A DNA stretch of 64,000 nucleotides, taken from NCBI RefSeq assembly GCF_018394335.1, contig NZ_CP074572.1:3286001-3350000 (forward strand). The letters are read 5' to 3'. The notes under the pieces are model-generated. The model was not told the origin of the DNA. It saw only the letters and a list, made by a program, of their open reading frames with translations, and did not search any database. Below are positions 19,301-27,850 of this stretch, piece by piece. The position numbers and the translations under genes are program-made. The stretch is from Shewanella dokdonensis (lineage in GTDB: Bacteria > Pseudomonadota > Gammaproteobacteria > Enterobacterales > Shewanellaceae). The first letter of the stretch is position 1. The number at the start of each line of letters is the position of its first letter.

Positions 19301-19583
19301 TGCTGGGGTGTGGTTATCTGGCCGTAATCGTTTGACCGATGGTGGTATGGCGCGGGTTGCTGAATATCCGCAGTATGCTATGGATGGACGCTGGATAGTC
19401 GAAGGGCGCGGGGTCAGTCCTGACATTGAAGTGGATAACCTGCCATTGGCAACCTTCCAAGGACAGGATGCCCAGTTGCAGAAAGCGTTAAGTTACTTGC
19501 AGGACAAACTGAAGTCTGAGCCGGTCCCGCCACTGCAAGGTGTCATGCCCGCTCGTGGTGAAGCGTTACCCGTACGTCCATAA
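16311..19583 (+). CDS. Tricorn-like S41 protease with beta-propeller and PDZ domains
   Basis: A 1090-residue secreted protein with a cleavable signal peptide (VLAAPA). The N-terminal half contains propeller repeats of the TolB/WD40-like type (for example SPDGQTLAFTANYDG), then a PDZ domain around residues 775-860 and a C-terminal S41 peptidase domain. Tricorn residues are all present: His751 in LDALHS, Ser973-Asp974 in YSDGETF and Glu1031 in VEGRGVSPDI, close to the archaeal numbering (746, 965/966, 1023). It probably degrades peptides in the periplasm. A terminator hairpin follows. The frame is intact over 3.3 kb. Confidence 0.9.
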   Translation: MKLRHSVACCMLAFGTFAGSVLAAPAPELGYYRAPDLHGNTLVFTAEGDIWTQQLGASHASRLTSLPAEELNGKISPDGQTLAFTANYDGAQEVYTIPMAGGIAKRVTFENSRVKVQGWTPNGEVLYATDNAEGPSNFWVLRSVNPQTLTTHDIPLADAVQGVVDPKGEYVYFVRFGLQVTGDNAKVYRGGAAGTLWRYQLGQDQEAQRLLPEHQGSIRSPMVWHNRVYFVSDASGNANIWSMASDGSDVKQLTDYKDFEVRSPSLDQGRIVFQLGADIHLLELASGNDQTLAIHLASDFPERREHWVNNPLKYIADFNLAPSGNKLVLTARSHVAVAGTDGSRLIQLATDGSYRLRNAVMSKDGKWIYAISDASGEQEIWRYAADGSDAAKQLTKDGRNMRMSLVLSPDGRYLANDDYQGNLWLLDLEKGSNNKIVSNNEGLAPYQNIVWSPDSRYLAITRSELGSPRPQIMLYQVDGGKSALLTSDKYESFSPAFSRDGKWLYFLSNREFNSTPTSPWGDRNMGPVFDKRADIFALALDAHAKFPFRHPDELSTDAAADAEADNKDVKLNVEWQGLAQRLWQVPVASGNYDSLQLNDKGLYLQQWSIDGQQQDVKFIKFDNLSAKLETFADDVKGFQLSEDGKKMFVFKGTGNGQMLIVDAGEKISKDLEHAKVQLGGWQLAINPQLEWRQMFDDAWLMHRESFFDKKMRGVDWQATKAKYLPLLARVTDRHELADIFTQMMGELDALHSQVRGGDFAGDPQAPKPSALGARLTQTKNGVVISHIYRNDPELPQQASPLARPGVDIADGDIITHFNGRKVSNLSEITALLRNQADKQILLQLQRGKQSHKAIVKPVSIADDNQLRYLDWVYHNAAKVTAASKGKIGYLHLYAMGAGDISNFAREFYANYDKQGLIIDVRRNRGGNIDSWIIEKLLRKAWAFWQPTHGTPNANMQQTFRGHLVVLTDQLTYSDGETFSAGIKALGIAPLIGKRTAGAGVWLSGRNRLTDGGMARVAEYPQYAMDGRWIVEGRGVSPDIEVDNLPLATFQGQDAQLQKALSYLQDKLKSEPVPPLQGVMPARGEALPVRP

Positions 19584-19596
19584 TAACCTCCGTAAT

Positions 19597-19630
19597 AAAA
19601 CCAGCCCCGCTTGATGGCGGGGCTGGTGGG
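19597..19630. terminator. Bidirectional terminator between tricorn-like gene and osmC
   Basis: CCAGCCCCGC (19601-19610) and GCGGGGCTGG (19617-19626) form a ten-base-pair stem with a six-base loop. The A run before it gives a T run for minus-strand transcripts from osmC; plus-strand transcripts also meet a strong hairpin. Confidence 0.75.
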
Positions 19631-19703
19631 CGGTTATCACAACACGTTATCCGAGTTTAGGTGTTACCGGGCAAGCAGTTCCCGGTCCGGTGGCACCCGT
19701 TTC

Positions 19704-20146
19704 TTAGAATTCAATTGCTATTTTTGTGTCACTGGCGAGTGAGTTGGCAATAAAACAGTTGGCATGAGCCTTCTCATGAATTTTTTCCAGTGTTTCCCGA
19801 TCCACTTCGGCGCCTTCTGCAAATGTCACCTGTGGTTTTAGAAAAATATGGGTGATAGCAACCTTACCAGATTCTTTTTGCCAAGTTCTGCCACTGGATT
19901 GTCACAGTAACTCAGTACGGGTAAACGTTTCAGGTGGGCGATGGTTAAAAAGGTCAGCATATGGCAGGAAGAAATTGCTGCTAGCAGGCTTTCTTCTGGA
20001 TTCACTTTGGTTTCAGTGCCTTTATATTCAGGCGCGGAAGAGGCCTCGATATGCTGACCGCTGCCAAACTGAATATGGTGGTCACGGTTAAATTCCCCTT
20101 CTGGGGCAGGGCTGGTCTCCCATGACACAGTGACATGAAAACTCAT
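19704..20146 (-). pseudogene. osmC: OsmC/Ohr-family peroxiredoxin (frame broken once)
   Basis: Thiol-dependent organic hydroperoxide reductase family. The first frame gives MSFHVTVSWETSPAPEGEF, then PEESLLAAISSCHMLTFL with the first catalytic-type Cys, and breaks after VAELGKKN; the second frame continues AITHIFLKPQVTFAEGAEVD through HEKAHANCFIANSLASD with the second Cys to a stop at 19704. Adding one T to the plus-strand run at 19875-19879 restores about 147 residues, normal for the family. AGGA seven bases upstream supports the start at 20146. The gene is otherwise undamaged, so a sequence error is likely. Confidence 0.85.
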
Positions 20147-20383
20147 AGCTGATTCCTGCATTACGTCTAAAAAGTGTTTGTGCACTATAGCTCAGAACTC
20201 CGCTATTTGTCTCCTTTAGCTATTATGCTTTGATTTTTATGGATAAATTTTTAGAAAATGCCGTTAAATTCCCGCTGTTCGCTTCTTCTGTCATTGTCGC
20301 TTGCGCAAATGGAGTGCACTGTCTATAACAAAAAAATAAACACAGTTAACGTTTTATTAATATTAGTATTGGCGGAGGTAGTC

Positions 20384-21928
20384 ATGCGGTCCTTATATCA
20401 GGCAGTGGCGGCAGCAATATTGCTGGCACTAGGCACCACTGCTGTCATGGCAAATGAGCGTTACATCGTTAAGTTTAAGGATGGAAAAGGGCCAGCGGTT
20501 AAAGCGGCACTGCATGCCCAAGGCGCAAAGCTGGAGCTCGAGTTGACGCGGCACAATGCTGCCGCATTCAGCTTGCCAGCCCAGGCACTCACTGGCCTAT
20601 CGCACAATCCCAATGTCGAGTATGTGGAACTAGATGCCAAACGTTATCCTATGTCACAGACAGTTCCTTATGGCATCCCGCTGGTGCAGGCCAATCAAGT
20701 CAGTGATGCCATGACTGGCGATATGAAAGTCTGCATTATTGATTCAGGCTACGATTTGGCGCATGAAGATCTCAGCGGCAATAGGGTTGATGGTGCTAAT
20801 GATAGTGGCACAGGCAATTGGTTTACTGATGAAAATCATCATGGTACCCATGTCGCGGGAACTATCGCAGCGCTGAACAATGATGTCGGCGTTATCGGTG
20901 TTAACCCCAACGGCAACCTCAATCTGTTCATTGTTAAAGTATTTAATGCCGATGGCTGGGGCTATTCCTCCGGGCTGGTGGCCGCACTGGATACCTGTGA
21001 AGCCGCAGGGGCTAACATCATTAATATGAGTCTTGGTGGTAGTTTCAAGAGCCGCACAGAAGATGCGGCATTTGCCGCTGCGGAAACCGCAGGCATCCTC
21101 AGTATTGCCGCCGCCGGTAATGACGGCAATAGCCGTTACTCTTATCCAGCATCCTATAACGCTGTGGTATCTGTTGCAGCGGTGGATGCAAATAAGCAAC
21201 ACGCGGAGTTTTCGCAATACAACAGCCAGGTTGAACTCTCGGGCCCAGGTGTCGGGGTTTTATCGTCCGTCCCTATGGGCACCGCATTGGTGGCGGCAAC
21301 GACAGTGGCAAATCAGGACTACTTGGCAATTGCAATGGAAGGCTCTCCAACTGGTAGCGCTTCCGGGACTTTAATGGATTGTGGCACGGGCGAGAGCCAG
21401 TGTAATGCGGCGGGCAAAGTATGTTTGATCCAGCGCGGTAATATCTCCTTTGCCGACAAAGTGCTGGCCTGTGAAAACGGTGGTGGGGTTGCTGCTATTA
21501 TCTACAACAATACCGCGGGTATGTTGAATGGCACGCTTGGCACCACAGCCACGGCAATCCCTTCGATAGGGGTAACTGCTGCTGATGGTACAGCTATGCT
21601 GGCGGCGCAGGGAACTCTGGCGTCGGTCAGTATTGGGCCTGGCAATTATGCCTACTTTGATGGTACTTCCATGGCAACGCCTCATGTTGCCGGGGTGGCA
21701 GCGTTAGTATGGAGCCAGTTTCCACAGTGCACCAACACTCAGATCCGCGCGATACTGCAAGTTACCGCTGAAGATTTGGACACCGCGGGGCGTGATAATT
21801 ACACCGGTTTCGGTTTAGTGCAGGCTAAGGCGGCGGTAGATTATTTGGCGCTACACGGTTGTGCTGTTAGTAACAGTGGTGGAAATAACGGTGGTGGCAG
21901 CACTTGTAAAGGGAAACGTTGTAAATAG
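20384..21928 (+). CDS. Secreted subtilisin-like serine protease (S8) with PA domain
   Basis: A 514-residue extracellular protease precursor: signal peptide ending AVMA, an I9 propeptide/inhibitor domain (RYIVKFKDGKGPAVKAALHAQGA), and an S8 domain with the full triad Asp120 (IIDSGYD), His153 (HGTHVAGT) and Ser429 (GTSMATPHVAG). A protease-associated (PA) domain is inserted before the Ser block (VCLIQRGNISFADKVLACENGG). The C-terminal tail is Gly/Asn-rich and ends in a basic KGKRCK. The ATG at 20384 is preceded by GGAGG; an upstream in-frame extension of 42 codons lacks a start signal and would bury the signal peptide. Confidence 0.9.
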   Translation: MRSLYQAVAAAILLALGTTAVMANERYIVKFKDGKGPAVKAALHAQGAKLELELTRHNAAAFSLPAQALTGLSHNPNVEYVELDAKRYPMSQTVPYGIPLVQANQVSDAMTGDMKVCIIDSGYDLAHEDLSGNRVDGANDSGTGNWFTDENHHGTHVAGTIAALNNDVGVIGVNPNGNLNLFIVKVFNADGWGYSSGLVAALDTCEAAGANIINMSLGGSFKSRTEDAAFAAAETAGILSIAAAGNDGNSRYSYPASYNAVVSVAAVDANKQHAEFSQYNSQVELSGPGVGVLSSVPMGTALVAATTVANQDYLAIAMEGSPTGSASGTLMDCGTGESQCNAAGKVCLIQRGNISFADKVLACENGGGVAAIIYNNTAGMLNGTLGTTATAIPSIGVTAADGTAMLAAQGTLASVSIGPGNYAYFDGTSMATPHVAGVAALVWSQFPQCTNTQIRAILQVTAEDLDTAGRDNYTGFGLVQAKAAVDYLALHGCAVSNSGGNNGGGSTCKGKRCK

Positions 21929-22249
21929 TCACTTTCTATCATCCTTGCAAAAACGCCGCAGACTTGTGGCGTTTTTTACACGTGTAGCCAGCGCTATGAC
22001 ATGATGCTGACGACTCTATATGCGTCAATCTCCCCGCGAGAAAGGCTGTTACCGTCGCAAGTGTAGGTAGTTTCACTGTCGTGTCATAAAATCTGTAACG
22101 GAAGTGGCATTTCCGCACTTTGGTCATTGCTCTGAATCACATAACTGCTACTGTGTGCACTTCAAAATTGGCTAATAAAAGCTGTTGCTGTTGTAGCATT
22201 ATCTGGCATATGGCAGCGATTGCAAAACCGCTTCGGGAGATATCTGCAG
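21929..22249. other. 321-base intergenic region after the subtilase gene
   Basis: It contains the subtilase terminator at its left end. I see no gene and no convincing promoter for the following aer-like gene; a GTGTGCAC palindrome near 22154 is too short to assign. Confidence 0.4.
21949..21977 (+). terminator. Intrinsic terminator after the subtilase gene
   Basis: AAAAACGCC and GGCGTTTTT flank a region with further G-T/C-G/A-T pairing and a GACT tip, followed by a T run, 20 bases past the stop. Confidence 0.88.
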
Positions 22250-23821
22250 ATGCGCGTAAATCAACCCGTCACCCAAAAAGAAAAGCAGCTTTCTGATACC
22301 AGTATTCTTCTTTCTACCACCGATCTTAAAGGCACTATTAAATATGTGAACAAAGATTTTGTGGATGTCAGTGAATTTACCGAAGACGAGTTACGCGGGC
22401 AGCCGCATAACATTGTGCGTCATCCTGATATGCCATCAGCCGCCTTTGAAAGTCTTTGGCGCCGGGTTAAATCTGGTAAGCCGTGGATGGGAATTATTAA
22501 AAACCGTACTAAAAGTGGCAGCCACTACTGGGTAAATGCTTATGTCTCGCCCGTGCTGGAAGAGGGCAAACTTCATGAATTTCAATCGGTGCGCCACAGC
22601 GCTAGCCCAGAACAGATAGCGTCTGCCAGCAACATCTACCAACAATTGAATCAAGGTAAAACCCCCGCGGCACTGCGTCCTGCACGTTTGGGGTTTGCAC
22701 GTGGGTTACAATTGTCGGGGGTGCTCAGCCTGCTGTTAGGATTCGCCAGTGCTTGGATTTCTCCTTGGTTAGGGCTGGCTGTCGCGGTCTGTGTATGGTT
22801 GCTGTTAAGTCAGTGGCAGTTATCTGCTTTTTTCGCACTGGTGAAAAAGTCCCGCAACGTTATTGATGATCCCTTGGCTAGAGCTGTGTACTGCGGGCGT
22901 CAGGATGAACTGGGACAACTGAGCTTGGCGATGACTTATCTGGTGGCCGAGACTGGCGGTGTTATCGGGCGGATGGCCGATTCTGCCTATGCTATCAGTG
23001 AAGAGAGCATCAACTTACAACAAACGCTACGGGCCAATGCCGAGCGTGCCGAGGGGCAGAGTGAACAAACCCGGCAAGCCGGGGCGGCAATGTCTGAAAT
23101 GACGGCCAGTTTTAATGAAGTGGGCAGTAATGTGCAAAATGCCAATGAAGAAATGAATGCCAGCTTAACGGCGACTCAGGCGGGCCATGACAGTTTGCAA
23201 AAAGTGATCTCGGCGATTGGCGTTGTGAACCAACGGGTGCGTGACTTTGCGGTATTGGTGGAGTCAATCCAGAAAGATAGCGCGGCTATCAGCGAGGTGC
23301 TGGATGTTATTCACGCTATTGCGGATCAGACTAACTTGCTGGCACTTAATGCCGCTATCGAAGCTGCGCGAGCAGGTGAAGCCGGCCGTGGATTTGCGGT
23401 GGTCGCCGATGAAGTACGGCACCTGGCTAGCCGTACCAGCGAATCCACCAGCCATATTGAAAGCATCATTAAACAGTTCCAGCAGACGACCAATAATGCC
23501 GGAAATCAGATAAAAGCTGGCGAGAGCGAAGCCCAGCATTCAGTAGATCTGGCGGAAGAAGCCAATCAAGCATTTGAAGCGTTGAAGCATTCTATCAATC
23601 GGCTTGGTGAGATGAGCGAAGCGAATGCTGCCGCCTTGCAGCAGCAAGCCTTGGTATCGGAAGAGATTAATCGGTCAATTGTGCTGATCAGCGATCTCGC
23701 GAGTGAAAGTAACCAACAGACATCAGAAGCGGTGGGCCGTAGTGAACAGGTTAGCCGTTTGTCGGTGAAAACCCGTCATTTGTCGGAGCAGTTCTGGCAT
23801 CAGAGTGTGCGACGCAAATGA
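22250..23821 (+). CDS. aer: Aer-like energy-taxis receptor (PAS-MCP)
   Basis: Chemoreceptor that senses redox or oxygen through a cytoplasmic PAS domain, probably with FAD, and signals to CheA. The 523-residue protein begins with a PAS segment very like E. coli Aer ([29 protein letters not shown] is split here by residue 50; then [13 protein letters not shown] and [10 protein letters not shown]). A hydrophobic hairpin (about residues 150-195) anchors it without a periplasmic domain. The signalling tip reads [27 protein letters not shown] at 22250 matches the Aer start and has GGAG ten bases upstream; TTG at 22220 is less likely. Confidence 0.9.
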   Translation: MRVNQPVTQKEKQLSDTSILLSTTDLKGTIKYVNKDFVDVSEFTEDELRGQPHNIVRHPDMPSAAFESLWRRVKSGKPWMGIIKNRTKSGSHYWVNAYVSPVLEEGKLHEFQSVRHSASPEQIASASNIYQQLNQGKTPAALRPARLGFARGLQLSGVLSLLLGFASAWISPWLGLAVAVCVWLLLSQWQLSAFFALVKKSRNVIDDPLARAVYCGRQDELGQLSLAMTYLVAETGGVIGRMADSAYAISEESINLQQTLRANAERAEGQSEQTRQAGAAMSEMTASFNEVGSNVQNANEEMNASLTATQAGHDSLQKVISAIGVVNQRVRDFAVLVESIQKDSAAISEVLDVIHAIADQTNLLALNAAIEAARAGEAGRGFAVVADEVRHLASRTSESTSHIESIIKQFQQTTNNAGNQIKAGESEAQHSVDLAEEANQAFEALKHSINRLGEMSEANAAALQQQALVSEEINRSIVLISDLASESNQQTSEAVGRSEQVSRLSVKTRHLSEQFWHQSVRRK

Positions 23822-23860
23822 TTATTTGGTGATTATTTATCCGAACAGTCTGATCTCCGG

Positions 23861-23901
23861 GCCCTCTGGCGATTTTATTTGCCGAGGGCTCTTGTGTTTT
23901 T
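23861..23901 (+). terminator. Terminator after aer
   Basis: GCCCTC-T-GGC (23861-23870) pairs with GCC-GAGGGC (23881-23889) with one bulged T, followed by a T-rich stretch. Confidence 0.7.
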
Positions 23902-23952
23902 ATATAAAAGTCCCAAGCTCTGTAGATGAGTCAATGGAAAAAGGGAAAGCTT

Positions 23953-24311
23953 ATGAAAATCCAGATTTCAGGTCACCATGTTGAAGTTACAGCCGCTGTA
24001 CGTGCCCATGTGGAAGAAAAATTTTCAAAAATTATCAAACATTTCCCGGACTTGTCGGATTTGATGTGATCATCGCTAAGGAACATGGTCAGCATCAGGT
24101 GGATATCCGTACTAACTATGAAGGGGTTGCGGTAGCTGCGTCCGGCACCGATGAAGTAATGTACCCGGCAATTATGGTTGCCGTTAAAAAACTGGAAACT
24201 GCACTGAAACACAGAAAAGGCCAACTTAAGGCCGATTTACATGAAAAACCCCAGTGTACGACTCCTCCTATTGCGCATGAAATTATTCAGGAAATGGATT
24301 TATCGAATTAA
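23953..24311 (+). pseudogene. hpf: Ribosome hibernation-promoting factor, short form (frame broken once)
   Basis: Binds the 30S decoding region and promotes 100S dimers in resting cells. The first frame gives MKIQISGHHVEVTAAVRAHVEEKFSK through FPDLSD, then stops; the next frame continues DVIIAKEHGQHQVDIRTNYEGV through VKKLETALKHRKGQLKADLHEK. Adding one T to the short run at 24060-24062 gives SDFDVII and a product of about 119 residues, the expected short HPF/YfiA size. Basic Lys/Arg residues in the last helix fit rRNA binding. A strong terminator follows. Because the gene is conserved, the break is probably a sequence error. Confidence 0.88.
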
Positions 24312-24333
24312 TATCTATACTGAATCTTCTGCA

Positions 24334-24362
24334 GAAAGGCCGCATTGCGGCCTTTCTTCGTT
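24334..24362 (+). terminator. Intrinsic terminator after hpf
   Basis: GAAAGGCCGC (24334-24343) pairs perfectly with GCGGCCTTTC (24347-24356) around a three-base loop, then a T-rich tail. Confidence 0.9.
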
Positions 24363-24479
24363 TATGTTCCACCAAAGTTCAATGGGCGAAATCTGCGCAA
24401 GGCGGCAACCTGTGGTTTAAGCTGACATATATGAATAAGTTTAATACCTAAAGCCTAAAGCCAATATTCAGGGGGATGT

Positions 24480-26055
24480 ATGCAGAACACGCAACGCCGT
24501 TGGCCCGTGATCGCGGGAGGTGTCAGTGGCTTCTGCCTGTTGGGCGGCCTGGCAGTTATTGCTCAATAGTAATCTGCTGTTGCAATTGCTTGGTGGGCTG
24601 CTGCTGTTGCCGGTGCTTGCGCTGCTGTATTGGCTCAAGACCCAGGTGAATTTCATTGACGATGCAGAGAGTAAAGATAACGCTGCCAGCGCAGAACAAC
24701 AGGCGTTACATCGCATTGCCACAGATGCCAGTCGTATCGCCATTGGCGGCGCTGAAGTCTCGCATTTTGTGGATGGCTTGCAACAGAATATTCAGGGAAG
24801 TGGCGAGGCCGCCAGTCAAATTGCGGTGGCCGCCAATCAATTATCGGCAACGACAGTCTCGCTCAGCGAGCATGCCGAGGCAGTATTGCAACAGGCCGAA
24901 CAATCACGGCAACTGAGCCTCGAAGGCCGACAATATGCGGTGTCTGGTCTGGATGCCATTCGTACGCTGAGTCAGGATATCGACTCGGCGGCTCGAAAAG
25001 TGGAGCAATTACAACAACAGGCTGATGCCATTGGAAAAATTACCGAGGTGATAGACGGCGTTGCCGCTCAAACCAATCTGTTGGCGTTGAATGCGGCCAT
25101 TGAGGCAGCGCGTGCCGGCGAGGCGGGGCGTGGGTTTGCGGTGGTCGCCGATGAAGTGCGTACACTGGCGGCTAAAACGGCGGATGCCACGCAGGATATT
25201 GGGCGGATGTTGAGTCAAATTCGCCAAGATACTGAGCAGACATCATCATTGATGGGCACAGTGGTAGGCCGCACCGCTGAAACCGTTAATGCTATCTCGG
25301 CGTTAGAACAACGTTTCGATGGTATTGCGGGTGGTGTACAACAATCGACTCAAGCGTTGGCGCAGATTGAGACCGCGCTGAGAGAATACCGCGACACTAC
25401 CAGTGAAATCTCGGAAGCGATTGTCAGGATCAGTGACTCACTGGAGGAAACCGGACATCGCAGCGAGCAGATAAGCCAACAGGCCTTTGAGTTCTCCAAG
25501 ACCACCGAAGGTATTTTCTTGGCGCTCAATCACTGGAATATAGGCACCTTTGAACAGCAGGTGTTGGCTGAGGCACAACAAGCCGCCACGGCTTGTGGTC
25601 AGTTATTGGAACAGGGATTACAACAGGGAACATTCACCGAACAGCAACTTTTTTCCCCTCAATATCAACGTATTGGTGAGATAGAACCGGCAAAATATTC
25701 CACGGCTTTCGACAGTTACACCGATCAGTATTTCCCAGCAGTACAGGAACCGATACTCAGTCGTCACTCGCAGATTATTTACGCGGGCGCAGTTGATCAT
25801 AACGGTTATTTCCCAACGCATAACCAACGTTTTAGTAAACCTCTGACAGGCGATAGCGGTAAAGATACGGTGAATAACCGCACTAAGCGGTTGTTTAACG
25901 ATGCTACCGGCATTCGCTGTGGTCGCCATACCGACCCTATGCTATTACAGACTTATAAACGGGATACTGGTGAAGTTATGCACGACTTGTCTGTCCCGGT
26001 GTTTGTTAACGGCCGGCACTGGGGCGGATTTCGCATCGGTTTTCGCGCGAATTAA
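24480..26055 (+). CDS. Methyl-accepting chemotaxis protein with C-terminal sensory extension (N-terminal frame uncertain)
   Basis: Chemoreceptor with two hydrophobic segments at the N terminus, a signalling tip [24 protein letters not shown], and an unusual C-terminal region of roughly 180 residues after the tip, ending DLSVPVFVNGRHWGGFRIGF, which looks like a ligand-binding module placed downstream of the signalling domain. The ATG at 24480 (AGGGGG upstream) encodes a good membrane segment but that frame stops at 24569; the main frame starts at GTG 24520 or 24526, the latter with GGGAGG five bases away. Either the start is GTG 24526 or a frame change lies between 24520 and 24565. Confidence 0.8.
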
Positions 26056-26056
26056 T

Positions 26057-26638
26057 TCAAACAAGTAATTGCTGGGTCAACATGGCGATCAGTTGGCGCA
26101 ATTGCTGCTCGTGAGGATGCGTATGGGCGTAGGTGCGTAGACCATAAACGGCCATCACCAAAAACTGCGCTGACGCCTTGGCTCCTGGTGTTGCCGAAAT
26201 TTCTCCGGCGGCAATGGCATTGGCAAATGCGCTTTCCAGCGCTTGTTGCCATTGTTGCAAATATGCCGATACTTTAGCCGCAACATCGGCATCCTGTTGG
26301 CCAACCTCGGTTAATATCTTCATCAGCAGGCAGGCTTGTGAGGTATCACAACTGAGGCATTCTGCAACAATGCCATCTAGGTAATGCTGTATTTTTTGTT
26401 TGAATGGAATATCAGAGGTAAATAGCGTTCCTAACTGTTGGCTACGATCTTCATGGTATTGGTCGATGGCGGCCAGTAACAATCCCCGCTTATTTTCAAA
26501 AGCACAATAAATTGAACCCGGGTGTAAGCCAGTTGCGCGCGTTAAATCTTGCATACTGGTTTTGCTGTAACCCTTGCCCATAAAAGCATACATGGCGTTA
26601 CGCAATACCTGTTGGCGATCAAATTCAGCGTTTCTCAT
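26057..26638 (-). CDS. TetR-family transcriptional regulator (NemR-like context)
   Basis: A 193-residue repressor-type protein. The N-terminal helix-turn-helix is clear (YSKTSMQDLTRATGLHPGSIYCAFENKRGLLLAAI), followed by an alpha-helical ligand domain with Cys residues in ECLSCDTSQACLL that could sense electrophiles. It is divergent from an Old Yellow Enzyme gene, the arrangement of E. coli nemR-nemA in function if not in exact order, and two matching palindromes lie between them. It likely represses both itself and the reductase until an electrophile modifies it; this is inference. Confidence 0.88.
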   Translation of the reverse strand: MRNAEFDRQQVLRNAMYAFMGKGYSKTSMQDLTRATGLHPGSIYCAFENKRGLLLAAIDQYHEDRSQQLGTLFTSDIPFKQKIQHYLDGIVAECLSCDTSQACLLMKILTEVGQQDADVAAKVSAYLQQWQQALESAFANAIAAGEISATPGAKASAQFLVMAVYGLRTYAHTHPHEQQLRQLIAMLTQQLLV

Positions 26639-26674
26639 AGCGTCTCATCCTGTCAGATGCCCGTCAGTTTAGTC

Positions 26675-26696
26675 TTTTTGAATAGTTGTTCAAAAA
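26675..26696. promoter_or_regulatory. Palindromic operator 1 (TetR/OYE intergenic)
   Basis: TTTTTGAA-N6-TTCAAAAA is a perfect inverted repeat with eight-base arms, 37 bases upstream of the TetR start. The same core recurs 50 bases away. Confidence 0.65.
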
Positions 26697-26726
26697 TAAC
26701 TTGCACTCCACAACACGACTCTTTAT

Positions 26727-26744
26727 CTTGAATGCCTGTTCAAG
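26727..26744. promoter_or_regulatory. Palindromic operator 2 (TetR/OYE intergenic)
   Basis: CTTGAA-N6-TTCAAG shares the TTGAA-N6-TTCAA core with operator 1 and is nearer the reductase gene. Two sites sharing a core in a 169-base divergent gap point to binding by the adjacent regulator. Confidence 0.65.
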
Positions 26745-26807
26745 AATAATTATCGATGCTGCATATGGGGCTTTACCCCATGGTCATCGCGTACTGAGGA
26801 CATTTCC

Positions 26808-27850
26808 ATGCATGATGTGTTGTTTGAGTCTTATCATCTTAATGACAAAATCACTCTGAAAAACAGAATATTAATGGCGCCACTTACCCGTTGTATGGCG
26901 GGGCCAGGGTTAGTGCCCACCGATGAGATGGCGGCTTATTATGCCCGTCGTGCTGATGCTGGGCTGATCATCAGTGAAGCCACCATTATTCGTCCAGACG
27001 GACAGGGTTACCCTAACACGCCGGGATTGTTTAGCGCCGAGCAGATAGCCGGTTGGCGTAAAGTCACCGATGCCGTCCACGCTAAAGGGGGTTGATGTTC
27101 GCACAGTTATGGCATACCGGCCGTGTTGCCCACACCTTTTTCTTTGGTGGCGAACATACGGTTGCGCCTTCGGCGGTAGCCTTGAATGGCACTGTGCCTC
27201 GGATGCGGGAACTGCAATACGAAACGCCCAAAGCACTGACAGTCAGCGAAATTGAACAACTGGTGCGTGATTATGCTAAAGCGGCTGAAAATGCGATTGA
27301 AGCAGGGTTTGATGGCGTCGAAATCCACGGCGCCAATGCATATCTGATCGATGAGTTTTTACACCATGACAGTAACCGCCGGGAAGATGAATACGGTGGT
27401 ACTCCCGAAAATATGAGCCGTTTCCCATTGCAGGTCACCGATGCTATTGTTGCCGCTATTGGCCGTGAGCGTACCGCAATACGTTTGTCACCCGCCGCTT
27501 ATGTGAACATGGCGCCTGATGCCCGTGATCGCCAGGTGTTTGACTACTTGTTACCTGCGCTGGAGCAACGGCAACTGGCATATGTACATCTGGGAATATT
27601 TGATGACAGTCTGCAATTTGATTACCTCGGTGGTCAAGCATCCACTTATCTGCGTGAACATTACCGGCAGACGCTGGTGGGCGTAGGCGGTTATGACGCC
27701 GATAGCGCCAGCGCGGCGATTAGCGCGGGTAAATTCGACCTGGTTGCTATTGGGCGGCCGTTTATAGCCAATCCTGATTATGTGGCTAGAGTGCGCCAGG
27801 GAGATGCCACCAAGGCATATTCAGATGAGATGTTGGCGACGCTGTACTGA
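26808..27850 (+). pseudogene. Old Yellow Enzyme-family NADPH flavin reductase (frame broken once)
   Basis: FMN-dependent ene-reductase of the NemA/xenobiotic reductase type, reducing electrophilic alkenes or nitro compounds. The first frame carries NRILMAPLTRCMA and the second MFAQLWHTGRVAH, FDGVEIHGANAYLIDEFLHHDSNRREDEYGG (catalytic His-Asn pair HGAN) and VGVGGYDADSA near the phosphate site. The break falls in the G run at 27087-27091; one more G gives AKGGLMFAQLW and about 347 residues, the normal length. GAGGA precedes the ATG by seven bases. Its tail overlaps the convergent binding-protein gene by 65 bases. Confidence 0.88.

Noticed and set aside
20258..20383. N-terminal extension of the subtilase
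   Set aside because: The ATG at 20384 has GGAGG and begins a normal signal peptide; the extension would place it internally.
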